From: Schlesneria sp.
Lineage (GTDB): Bacteria; Planctomycetota; Planctomycetia; Planctomycetales; Planctomycetaceae
Assembly (NCBI GenBank): GCA_028291515.1
Contig: JAQGHU010000009.1
Location: 1 to 64,000 of the forward strand
DNA: 64,000 nucleotides
Reading direction: 5' to 3'
Made by a program: the position numbers and the translations under genes. Shown here piece by piece: positions 18,425 to 28,344 of the stretch (within the stretch, counting starts at the first letter, position 1; the number at the start of each line of letters is the position of its first letter). The notes under the pieces were generated by a model. It worked only from the letters and a program-made list of their open reading frames with translations. It had not been told where the DNA came from and ran no database searches.

Positions 18425-18745
18425 CTACCAACCAGGAATGGGCAGTGAATGTTTGCTCGCCGCGATTCGAAGTCGCCTCGCGAGAGATGGAGCCACGATG
18501 CTCAATTCGTGCGGTATTTCTGCTACTTCGTAGCAGATTGTGAGTCCGGTCCATGTCGCTTGCACCGAAGTCATTTCGGTCCAGGCAAGCACGGTGTCAC
18601 GCAAGAAAGTGGTTTGGATGGTGATGCCCTTCTCAGTCACAACCAGGCGACCGAGTGGCCAATCGGCTCGTTTGATCACTGGGACAGTCCATCCGGTTCC
18701 GGACGAAAGGTCAAAACCGATTCGAGCAATCAATAGTTCGTTCAT
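18425..18745 (-). CDS. Small PH-like domain protein, antisense within the tRNA array
   Basis: The frame encodes 106 residues from an ATG at 18745. The pattern WPLGRLVVTEKGITIQT, then LAWTEMTSVQATWTGLTI, then a terminal helix SLARRLRIAASK resembles bacterial PH-like domains, with alternating strands ended by an amphipathic helix. No signal peptide or membrane segment is present. An AGGTCG element lies 5 bases before the ATG; an in-frame ATG at 18808 would add 21 residues. It is transcribed opposite to the tRNAs on either side. Function is unknown; the PH-like call is by strand pattern only. Confidence 0.55.
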   Translation of the reverse strand: MNELLIARIGFDLSSGTGWTVPVIKRADWPLGRLVVTEKGITIQTTFLRDTVLAWTEMTSVQATWTGLTICYEVAEIPHELSIVAPSLARRLRIAASKHSLPIPGW

Positions 18746-18818
18746 TGTTCGACCTGCAACAAGTTCCTTCCTTTCTATCAGTACGCAATCGGGGCGAATG
18801 TGGATCACAAGTGAATTT

Positions 18819-18902
18819 GGAAGTCATCCGGCTGGATGAGGAACCTGCCTCGAAAGCAGGTGCGAGCAACACTCGTTGTGGGTTCGAGTCCCACGGCTTC
18901 CG
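18819..18902 (+). tRNA. tRNA-Ser (CGA)
   Basis: Acceptor GGAAGTC/GGCTTCC, anticodon loop CTCGAAA between CCTGC and GCAGG, a long variable arm (GCGAGCAACACTCGT), T arm GTGGG-TTCGAGT-CCCAC, discriminator G. Class II tRNA, as expected for serine. Confidence 0.94.
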
Positions 18903-19046
18903 TTGCGTCCCAATCGCGGTGCGATTGGGACGCAGAGAGTAGTGGGTAGAAAGTAGAGAGTAGAAAAGCGCTGTGCATAACCGTCTTCTCTACTTTCTAC
19001 TCTCTCCCCTCTACTCTCTCGACTTCCGCGGCAACGCGGAAGTCGC
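18903..19046 (+). repeat. tRNA-array spacer element 2
   Basis: Begins with the hairpin CGTCCCAATCGC/GCGATTGGGACG, then purine-rich units GAGAGTAGTGGGTAGAAAG and GTAGAGAGTAGAAAAG, a short loop, pyrimidine-rich units CTCTACTTTCTACTCTCTC and CTCTACTCTCTC, and ends with CTTCCGCG/CGCGGAAG. This is the clearest copy of the design. Confidence 0.78.
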
Positions 19047-19118
19047 GTGCCCTTGGCCGAGTGGCAGAGGTGCCAGACTTCCAATCTGGACAGGCAGGTT
19101 CGATTCCCGCAGGGCACT
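19047..19118 (+). tRNA. tRNA-Gly (TCC)
   Basis: Acceptor GTGCCCT/AGGGCAC, anticodon loop CTTCCAA between CCAGA and TCTGG, T arm with TTCGATT, discriminator T as usual for glycine. Five bases separate it from the next tRNA. Confidence 0.93.
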
Positions 19119-19123
19119 TTCGA

Positions 19124-19198
19124 TGCGGGGTAGTTTCTGTTGGTAGAAATCCGTGGCTTTGAACCACGGGTCCGCTGGTTCGATTCCAGCCCCCGCAA
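19124..19198 (+). tRNA. tRNA-Gln (TTG)
   Basis: Acceptor TGCGGGG/CCCCGCA with a weak T-A first pair typical of Gln, anticodon loop CTTTGAA between CGTGG and CCACG, T arm CTGG-TTCGATT-CCAG. Confidence 0.92.
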
Positions 19199-19205
19199 TT
19201 GTTTG

Positions 19206-19290
19206 GGAAGCCATCCGACCGGATGAGGAACTTGTCTTGAAAACAGGCGACGGATAACACCGTTTGTGGGTTCGAGTCCCACGGCTTCCG
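19206..19290 (+). tRNA. tRNA-Ser (TGA)
   Basis: Acceptor GGAAGCC/GGCTTCC, anticodon loop CTTGAAA between CTTGT and ACAGG, long variable arm, T arm GTGGG-TTCGAGT-CCCAC, discriminator G. Closely related to the Ser (CGA) gene at 18819, suggesting local duplication. Confidence 0.94.
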
Positions 19291-19432
19291 TGCGTCCAAA
19301 TCGCTTTGCGATTTGGACGCAGAGAGTAGAGAGTGGAAAGTAGAGAGTGGACATGACGTTACGAAGCGGGTTTTTCTACTGTCTACTTTCTCACCGCTAC
19401 TCTCTCGACTTCCGCGGCAACGCGGAAGTCGC
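19291..19432 (+). repeat. tRNA-array spacer element 3
   Basis: Hairpin GCGTCCAAATCGC/GCGATTTGGACGC, purine units AGAGAGTAGAGAGTGGAAAG and GTAGAGAGTGGACA, loop, pyrimidine units CTACTGTCTACTTTCTC and CTACTCTCTC, and the CTTCCGCG/CGCGGAAG hairpin, as in elements 1 and 2. Confidence 0.76.
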
Positions 19433-19503
19433 GGGCTCATGGTCCAAGAGAAAGATCTCGGTCTTGCAAACCGAGGATTCGGGTGCAAGTCCCGATGAGT
19501 CCA
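19433..19503 (+). tRNA. tRNA-Ala (TGC), non-canonical D and T loops
   Basis: Acceptor GGGCTCA/TGAGTCC and anticodon loop CTTGCAA (stem TCGGT/ACCGA) are fine. The D loop is CAAGAGAAA, lacking the GG that contacts the T loop, and the T loop is TGCAAGT, with G where almost every tRNA has the U that becomes pseudouridine 55. Compare the normal Ala (GGC) gene at 20005. May be a decaying or specialised tRNA. Confidence 0.75.
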
Positions 19504-19533
19504 CTGCGGCTGCGCCGGAGAGAAAGCGGGCAT

Positions 19534-19606
19534 GCCCAAGTATGCCAATGGTTGAGCAACTCGTCTTAAACACGAGTGTTTGCGGGTTCGAATCCCGCCT
19601 TGGGCA
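19534..19606 (+). tRNA. tRNA-Leu-like (TAA) with short variable loop
   Basis: Acceptor GCCCAAG/CTTGGGC, D loop with GG, anticodon loop CTTAAAC between CTCGT and ACGAG, T arm GCGGG-TTCGAAT-CCCGC, discriminator A. The anticodon TAA reads the Leu codon UUA. The variable loop is only about five bases, whereas bacterial tRNA-Leu has a long extra arm. Confidence 0.78.
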
Positions 19607-19624
19607 CATGATGAATAGATCAAC

Positions 19625-19708
19625 GCGTCGGCTGGGCATTGGCGTGCCTAAGTGGCTGTAACCCACCCGCCCTCAGGGGCATTGCAGGTTCAACTCCTGC
19701 CCGACGCA
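19625..19708 (+). tRNA. tRNA-Tyr (GTA)
   Basis: Acceptor GCGTCGG/CCGACGC, anticodon loop CTGTAAC, a long variable arm around GCCCTCAGGGGC as expected for bacterial Tyr, T arm GCAGG-TTCAACT-CCTGC, discriminator A. Confidence 0.9.
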
Positions 19709-19824
19709 CTGCGGCTGTGCCGTAGAGAGAGTAGATCGGAGAAAGTAGTGAAGAAGGGACGTAGCTGTTTCTTGTCTACTTTCTACTCTCTCAAATCTAC
19801 TTTCTCGCCCGCCAAAGCGGGCGC
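19709..19824 (+). repeat. tRNA-array spacer element 4
   Basis: Starts with CTGCGGCTGTGCCGTAG, then purine units GAGAGAGTAGATCGGAGAAAG, a loop, pyrimidine units TCTACTTTCTACTCTCTC and TCTACTTTCTC, and ends with the hairpin GCCCGC/GCGGGC. Flanking hairpins differ from elements 1-3 but the purine/pyrimidine core is the same. Confidence 0.72.
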
Positions 19825-19899
19825 GTCCGAGTACGCAAATGGAAAAGCGGCCAGGTCGAGAGCCTGGTGATTTTGTGGGTTCGACTCCCACCTCGGACA
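19825..19899 (+). tRNA. tRNA-Leu-like (GAG) with short variable loop and C33
   Basis: Acceptor GTCCGAG/CTCGGAC, D stem CGC/GCG with GG in the loop, anticodon stem CCAGG/CCTGG, T arm GTGGG-TTCGACT-CCCAC. The loop TCGAGAG puts GAG at the anticodon with C instead of the universal U at position 33. The variable loop is short (about seven bases). Anticodon identity is therefore tentative. Confidence 0.65.
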
Positions 19900-19924
19900 T
19901 TGGATGAGGTGAATGGTGTGAAAG

Positions 19925-19995
19925 GGTCTGTAGGTGTTCCGGAAGCATTCCGCTTTGGTAAGGCGGCAGACCGGGTTCGATTCCCGGACGGACCT
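19925..19995 (+). tRNA. tRNA-Thr (GGT)
   Basis: Acceptor GGTCTGT/ACGGACC, anticodon loop TTGGTAA between CCGCT and GGCGG, T arm CCGGG-TTCGATT-CCCGG. Only nine bases separate it from the next tRNA. Confidence 0.9.
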
Positions 19996-20004
19996 CTGAA
20001 ATTT

Positions 20005-20075
20005 GGGCTCATGGTCTAACGGCAAGACACCGCCCTGGCGTGGCGGAGGACCGGGTTCGACTCCCGGTGAGTCCA
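20005..20075 (+). tRNA. tRNA-Ala (GGC)
   Basis: Acceptor GGGCTCA/TGAGTCC, D loop TAACGGCAA with GG, anticodon loop CTGGCGT between CCGCC and GGCGG, T arm with TTCGACT, discriminator A. The acceptor is identical to that of the aberrant Ala (TGC) gene. Confidence 0.92.
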
Positions 20076-20172
20076 CTGCGGCTTTGCCGCAGAGAGAGTG
20101 GAGATGAGAAAGTAGAGAGTAGACAAAGTGGAACTCAGTGGTTTCTTGTCTACTCTCTCGCCCGCGGGCGTT
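20076..20172 (+). repeat. tRNA-array spacer element 5
   Basis: CTGCGGC/GCCGCAG hairpin, purine units GAGAGAGTGGAGATGAGAAAG and GTAGAGAGTAGACAAAG, a loop, pyrimidine unit CTTGTCTACTCTCTC and a final GCCCGCGGGC palindrome. Shortest copy of the spacer design. Confidence 0.72.
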
Positions 20173-20260
20173 GGAAGGTAGCCGGATACGGCTGGCCGGG
20201 GCACGTTGCTAACGTGTTTCCCCTTCACTGGGGATGAGGGTTCGAATCCCTCACCTTCCG
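20173..20260 (+). tRNA. tRNA-Ser (GCT)
   Basis: Acceptor GGAAGGT/ACCTTCC, anticodon loop TTGCTAA, long variable arm CCCC-TTCACT-GGGG, T arm GAGGG-TTCGAAT-CCCTC, discriminator G. Confidence 0.94.
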
Positions 20261-20281
20261 CTGGAGACGTTGTCTCCCTTG

Positions 20282-20353
20282 GCCTTGATGGTGAAACGGA
20301 GATCATTCCCCGCTTCGAACGGGGCGTTCCAGGTTCGAATCCTGGTTGAGGCA
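20282..20353 (+). tRNA. tRNA-Arg (TCG)
   Basis: Acceptor GCCTTGA/TTGAGGC, anticodon loop CTTCGAA between CCCCG and CGGGG, T arm CCAGG-TTCGAAT-CCTGG, discriminator A. Confidence 0.92.
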
Positions 20354-20393
20354 CTGGATTGGATCGACGACGGTTATGACGACGGAAGGGCCA

Positions 20394-20471
20394 CCCGATT
20401 GGCGACGGGAACCGGTTGGAAGCCGGTCGAGCACTTGCAGTGCCTTGCGGGTTCAACTCCCGCCCCTTCCG
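20394..20471 (+). tRNA. tRNA-Ser (GGA)
   Basis: Acceptor GGAAGGG/CCCTTCC, D stem CCCG/CGGG, anticodon loop TTGGAAG between ACCGG and CCGGT, variable arm GCAC-TTGCA-GTGC, discriminator G. With CGA, TGA and GCT this completes the serine set within one array. Confidence 0.92.
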
Positions 20472-20507
20472 CTATGAGCATGAACCGGCACGGGCGGCGG
20501 ACGACTT

Positions 20508-20649
20508 GTTTGACCGCGTGGGCATTGCGCCGCGCGTGAGCGGCGGCGTGCAATCGACTGAAATTTCGAAGAAATGGGACTGCTACGACCCGTAAGACAC
20601 ATAGGTCGTTGTGCATCTCACACGCGGCGCAATGTCCACGCGGTGAAAC
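20508..20649. repeat. Palindromic repeat element (33-base ends)
   Basis: The arm at 20508-20540 begins GTTTGACCGCGTGGGCATTG and is matched in inverted orientation at 20617-20649 with about three mismatches, around 76 bases. A second element with the same ends lies at 50489-50587, so this is a dispersed, probably non-autonomous family. Confidence 0.75.
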
Positions 20650-20659
20650 GAAAGGCGAT

Positions 20660-20929
20660 TTACAGCGAGCCACCGACGCTGCGGTTGATGTCGCGGGCTT
20701 CGTCTGACCAGATGAACTTATCGAGTGGATCTTCGCTGCTTTTTCTGGCCATCCCCTGGCGCAGATTCGATGGGGCCGAACGCCAGTCGGAGGCATTCGA
20801 GGCTTCGACATCCGGTTCCCACTGATCGCGGGCGACGGTCTTGCGTCCGAACAAGCCAGACGAAGCACAACCCATCGCTCCACACGACAGAGCGAGCAAA
20901 CAGAGGGACACGGTCAGATAGCGCGGCAT
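20660..20929 (-). CDS. Small lipoprotein, unknown function
   Basis: This 89-residue protein starts with a lipoprotein signal (LTVSLCLLALSCGAMGC), the lipidated cysteine being probably the second one, before ASSG. The mature part is short, polar and rich in Asp, Arg and Trp (DQWEPDVEASNASDWRSAP), with no known domain. It is likely anchored to a membrane on the periplasmic side. It stands alone, divergent from bshB1, and ends next to the repeat at 20508-20649. Confidence 0.72.
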   Translation of the reverse strand: MPRYLTVSLCLLALSCGAMGCASSGLFGRKTVARDQWEPDVEASNASDWRSAPSNLRQGMARKSSEDPLDKFIWSDEARDINRSVGGSL

Positions 20930-21064
20930 GTCGATCCTTCCCAGTTCAGGTGTCGGCGATCGCCTTGCATTTCGCGACGGCGTCGATCACCCTTTGGGCG
21001 GCTTATCTCACATCACACTTGGGCTGTCGAGAGGGCCCCTGCGATCTCGTTCAAGTGAGTTGCC

Positions 21065-21775
21065 GTGCCTCCTTTGTCGTTACCTCTTGATGTTCTTGCA
21101 GTTGCTCCTCATCCAGACGATGCTGAAATCGGTGTGGGGGGAACGCTGGCTTGTTGCTTACGGCAGAATCTGCGAGTCGGAGTCCTCGAATTGACCTCGG
21201 GCGAGCCGACGCCGCACGGATCACCGGAAATTCGGGCTGCGGAAACGGCCGCCGCGACCAAAGTGCTGGGACTCGATTGGCGTCACAACCTCGGCCTGCC
21301 GAACCGATCTCTGGAGCATACGCTCGAAGCTCGACGAGCCCTGGCAACTGTCTTCCGGCTGACTCGCCCGAAATTGATTCTGGCTCCTTATTGGGAGGAC
21401 AGCCATCCCGATCATGTCGCCGCGACCAGCATGATCGAAGCGGCCCGGTTCTGGGCGAAGTTGTCTCGCAGCGACATGCCGGGGGAACCCTATCATCCAC
21501 CGCGCATCCTGTACTACTTCAGCATTCACCTGCGGATTCATCCACAGCCAGCGTTTGTCTTCGACATCAGCGAGACGATCGAGCAGAAGATGCAATCCAT
21601 CCGCTGCTACGAAAGCCAGTTCATCACGGGCAAGTCGCAGGACTACCCCACGGCCATCGACGATATCAAAGATCGAGCTCGCTATTGGGGCTGGAGCATC
21701 GGTGCCAAGTACGGTGAACCATTCGCCAGTCGCGAATCGATCCGGGTGACCAGTTTTCGCGACGCGCTTCTCTAA
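21065..21775 (+). CDS. bshB1: PIG-L/LmbE-type deacetylase, bacillithiol biosynthesis BshB1-like
   Basis: The protein has 236 residues and belongs to the zinc-dependent GlcNAc deacetylase family. The metal site motif is APHPDDAEIGVGG at residues 14-26, with the second ligand region DSHPDH near 117. The GEPTPHGSPEIRAAE stretch and the YGEPFASRESI end are characteristic of BshB1, which removes acetate from GlcNAc-malate in bacillithiol synthesis. The start is a GTG at 21065, which places the first strand correctly. No other bacillithiol gene is in the window, so the pathway role rests on family resemblance. Confidence 0.85.
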   Translation: MPPLSLPLDVLAVAPHPDDAEIGVGGTLACCLRQNLRVGVLELTSGEPTPHGSPEIRAAETAAATKVLGLDWRHNLGLPNRSLEHTLEARRALATVFRLTRPKLILAPYWEDSHPDHVAATSMIEAARFWAKLSRSDMPGEPYHPPRILYYFSIHLRIHPQPAFVFDISETIEQKMQSIRCYESQFITGKSQDYPTAIDDIKDRARYWGWSIGAKYGEPFASRESIRVTSFRDALL

Positions 21776-21795
21776 ACGTTTCCTAAGATCGTCGA

Positions 21796-23091
21796 CTACT
21801 TCTTACCGATGCAATACAACGATTCTTCCCGCTTCCCGTCATTCTGAGCAGCAACGCGCATGTAGATTCGGCTGTCGACGATCGTTGGTGTGGCGTAGAC
21901 ATCGGAACCCAACTGGTTCGTTTCGAGCAACTCGAATTCCTTCGGCGAGGCATTGAAGATGTACGTCTTGCCAGCTTCGCTCGTCGCGAAAATCTTGTCG
22001 CCGACCAGGACCGGAGACGCACTGAAGGTTCCCTGGATTCGGCCCTTCCACATTTCCTCGCCGGTGTCACTCTTCCAACACATGGCGACACCCGCATCCA
22101 GCACGGTGTACAGGTAGCCGTCGCGAACCAGCATGGAGGGAACATAGACGCGTGTGTTGTTCTTCCAGACGACTTTGCCCGAGCCATCCGCGGCCATGGC
22201 CGAGATGTGATTTGCGGGGTAGCCGCCACTGGTGAAGATGAGCTTGCCGTCGGTTACAGTCGATGTGACGCACTCGGTCGTCGAGCCTTCGAACTCCCAG
22301 AACTTCTTGCCGGTCAGTGGATCAAAGCTGGTGACCAGTTCGCACCCCGTAAACAGCAACTGGTCGTGGCCATCGATATTCAACACGATGGGCGAGGTGT
22401 AGTTCGGAAATTTGGGTCGAGGTTCTTTCCAGACGATCTTGCCTGTTTCGCGATCCAACGCTGCGACGGCACCGGCTCCCCCTTTATTATCGGCCGAGAC
22501 CAGCAGCAACGATCCGTAGATCGCCGGCGATGAACCGAAGCCCTGATGCAGCACGTAGTCGGCGATTTTTGTCTGCCAGACTTGTTTGCCGTCGCGATCG
22601 AGGGCCGTGGTGTAGATGGCACCCGCGTGCAGGAAGTTGATGTAGATCTTCTGACCATCACAGGCCACGGTTGACGATGCGTGCGAGCTCTTGCTGTTCC
22701 CTTTGGTGTCGAAGGCTCCCTTGTGAACATCTGTCTGCCATTGCCGTTTGCCCGTGTTGCGGTCAAAGCACAGGACCGATTGAACTTCACGATCGTCTTC
22801 GGCCGCCGCGAGGAACACTTGATCGCCAACAACCGTCGGTGAACCATGGCCGCGGCCAGGCACGGGGCTCTTCCAGACCACATTTTCGGTCTCGCTCCAA
22901 GTGAGCGGAGAATGTTGATCGGCATCTGCGATGCCGTTGCGATTCGGGCCACGCCACCAAGGCCAGTCCGTGGCAGGCAGCTTCACAGCATCGAGGCGTG
23001 ATTCACTTCGCTCCGCAGCGTTTACTGACGCTGCCGCGAGCAACGCACACACCAACGCCATCCCGGCCACACAATTCCGCATGCGCATCAT
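21796..23091 (-). CDS. PQQ-like beta-propeller repeat protein, secreted
   Basis: This 431-residue exported protein has a signal peptide (VAGMALVCALLAAASVNAAE), then repeated PQQ/quinoprotein-type propeller blades. Blades show the usual pattern of a gxVWKxxTG-like turn: CFDRNTGKRQWQ, LDRETGKIVWKEPR, SFDPLTGKKFWEFEG, WKSDTGEEMWKG. The mature N-terminus WPWWRGPNRNGIA is a common opening of planctomycete members. Propellers of this type may bind partners as BamB does, or be structural; residues for PQQ-metal binding are not evident. Probably periplasmic. The gene lies between bshB1 (convergent) and the DUF1501 gene. Confidence 0.85.
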   Translation of the reverse strand: MMRMRNCVAGMALVCALLAAASVNAAERSESRLDAVKLPATDWPWWRGPNRNGIADADQHSPLTWSETENVVWKSPVPGRGHGSPTVVGDQVFLAAAEDDREVQSVLCFDRNTGKRQWQTDVHKGAFDTKGNSKSSHASSTVACDGQKIYINFLHAGAIYTTALDRDGKQVWQTKIADYVLHQGFGSSPAIYGSLLLVSADNKGGAGAVAALDRETGKIVWKEPRPKFPNYTSPIVLNIDGHDQLLFTGCELVTSFDPLTGKKFWEFEGSTTECVTSTVTDGKLIFTSGGYPANHISAMAADGSGKVVWKNNTRVYVPSMLVRDGYLYTVLDAGVAMCWKSDTGEEMWKGRIQGTFSASPVLVGDKIFATSEAGKTYIFNASPKEFELLETNQLGSDVYATPTIVDSRIYMRVAAQNDGKREESLYCIGKK

Positions 23092-23205
23092 CGAATCCTT
23101 TTCCTCGTTGTCTCGAGCCGCGCAGGTCCGCGCGACGATCGGTCAGTTCGATGTTGTAGCACAGACAGCCCGGCGGCTTAACTTAGGCACCGCAGAAAAA
23201 TGTGG

Positions 23206-24621
23206 CTAAGCGAGAATATCATGCACGATCTCGCCATGGACATCGGTCAACCGGAAGTCTCGACCGGCGTACTTGTACGTCAGCTTCAGGTGATCGAGTC
23301 CCAGCAAGTGCAGCATCGTGGCGTGCAAGTCATGCAGATGGACTTTGTCCTCGACCGCATAATAGCCGTAGTCGTCGGTTTTGCCGTATTGAATCCCCGG
23401 TTTGACGCCCGCTCCGGCCAGCCACATGGTGTACCCTTGTGGATTGTGATCGCGTCCATCGTCACCTTGCGCGACGGGGGTCCGCCCAAACTCGCCGCCC
23501 CACAGGATCAAGGTGTCTTCCAGCAAGCCGCGCGATTTCAGGTCCATCAACAGTGCGGCTATCGGCTGATCGACTTCCATGGCGTTCTTGGCATGGTCGG
23601 CTTTCAGGTTGCCATGCTGATCCCACTTGTAGCTGTGAGTGCATTGGACAAAGCGAACTCCGCGTTCGATGAACCGGCGAGCCATCAGGCACTGTCGTCC
23701 AAAGTTCTTGGTCGCAGGTTGATCCAGCCCGTACAGTTTTTGAGTCGCCTCAGACTCGCTGCTGATGTCTTGCAGGTCTGGCGCTGCCGATTGCATCCGG
23801 AAGGCGAGTTCGAACGATTCAATCCGGCTTTCCAGCGTGCTGTCGGGGCCCGTGGCTATGAGTTGCTCGGTGTTCATTTCGCGAAGCAGATCCAGTTCCA
23901 GACGCTGCACCCGCCGCGATTGCTGCTCTGCATTGGCAATGAACGGGATCTCTGCCTGCTCCGAAGGAATGCTGGCATTCCCGAGTGGCGTCCCGGAATA
24001 AACAGCGGGCAGGAAACTGGAACTGAACGCGTTCACGCCGCCGTGAGACAATGTCGGACACATCGTGATAAAACCAGGCAGATCCTGATTCTCAGTTCCC
24101 AGCCCATAAGTGATCCATGAACCAAGACTCGGTCGGACAAAGGTATCACTGCCGGTGTGCAGTTCCAGCAGTGCTCCACCATGCCGCGAGTTGGAACCGT
24201 GCATGCCGTTAATCATACACAGGTCATCAACGCGGCCGGCGATGTGCGGGAAAATCTCGCTGACCCACGTCCCGCTTTGGCCATACTGCTGGAACTTGAA
24301 CGGTGACTTCAGCAGGTTACCTGTCGGTGCCGAGAAGACGCGAGGTTTTGCAAAGGGCAACGGTTTCCCGTGATCTCGTTCGAGCAGCGGCTTATAGTCA
24401 AACGTATCGACCTGCGAGGGACCGCCGTGCATAAACAGAAAGATGACTCGGCGAGCCTTCGGCTGGAAATGCGGCGGCTTTTCCCCTAGCGGGTTCGCCT
24501 TCGCGTCGGCGCGAACTTCTTCAGCGGCAAGTCCGGCCAGGGCCAGGCCACCGAAGCCGGCGGCGCTCACCTTCAAGAAGTCGCGACGGTTCGAAACCGG
24601 CGTGAATGTATTGCAACGCAT
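23206..24621 (-). CDS. DUF1501 family protein, Tat-exported
   Basis: The protein has 471 residues from the chosen ATG. A twin-arginine signal SNRRDFLKVSAAGFGGLALAG is followed by VIFLFMHGGPSQVDTFDYKP, the hallmark of DUF1501, a sulfatase-fold-like family of planctomycetes and relatives. The end carries GGEFGRTPVAQGDDGRDHNPQGYTMWLAGAGVKPG and DLHATMLHLLGLDHLKLTY, also diagnostic. An in-frame start further upstream would put extra residues before the Tat motif, so 24621 is chosen. It begins 11 bases after the end of the PSD1-type gene, the usual operon partner. The function of this pair is not known; a role in polysaccharide breakdown has been suggested from context in other genomes. Confidence 0.93.
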   Translation of the reverse strand: MRCNTFTPVSNRRDFLKVSAAGFGGLALAGLAAEEVRADAKANPLGEKPPHFQPKARRVIFLFMHGGPSQVDTFDYKPLLERDHGKPLPFAKPRVFSAPTGNLLKSPFKFQQYGQSGTWVSEIFPHIAGRVDDLCMINGMHGSNSRHGGALLELHTGSDTFVRPSLGSWITYGLGTENQDLPGFITMCPTLSHGGVNAFSSSFLPAVYSGTPLGNASIPSEQAEIPFIANAEQQSRRVQRLELDLLREMNTEQLIATGPDSTLESRIESFELAFRMQSAAPDLQDISSESEATQKLYGLDQPATKNFGRQCLMARRFIERGVRFVQCTHSYKWDQHGNLKADHAKNAMEVDQPIAALLMDLKSRGLLEDTLILWGGEFGRTPVAQGDDGRDHNPQGYTMWLAGAGVKPGIQYGKTDDYGYYAVEDKVHLHDLHATMLHLLGLDHLKLTYKYAGRDFRLTDVHGEIVHDILA

Positions 24622-24632
24622 GCGGGCAGCCC

Positions 24633-27984
<3,352 letters not shown>

Positions 27985-28344
27985 CTCGAAACCCTAAAAA
28001 CCAACCATCGCATCAGAGTCTGCTTGATTGTAGAGCAGTGTGGTATCGAATCGGAAGTCCGATTCAGCGAAGACCATGGTTTTGCGGCTTCCCCTAGGTC
28101 CGGCATCAACGTAAGCCCCTGGCCGAGTATCGTCAGCGATCACTGCGGTCCGCCACTGATTCAGCGGGGCTGCCGACCACCGACGCGTCAACCCCGCGCA
28201 GCTGGGAATCCAGCCGTTCGTCAGATGCGATAGAAATGTTACTCAAGTGGATTGCCTGCTCGCGAAGGAAGACGACTCTTCCTGCAGAGTCTCACTTCGG
28301 ATCAGCCGATTCCGGTCGCAAGGCGAGCTGATGTCGCCGAATCG
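27985..28344. other. Intergenic region
   Basis: About 360 bases. A 65-codon minus-strand frame (28191 to 27994) ends FDTTLLYNQADSDAMVGF but has no domain I recognise and a poor start, so I do not call it a gene; it could be the tail of a lost protein. No RNA gene or repeat is evident. Confidence 0.35.

Noticed and set aside
18185-20172. Possible CRISPR array suggested by repeated purine-rich units
   Set aside because: The repeats are internal to hairpin spacers, variable in length, and do not alternate with unique spacers of constant length; no cas genes are present.
27994-28191. 65-codon minus-strand frame
   Set aside because: No domain and weak start; could be a remnant, but not supportable as a gene.
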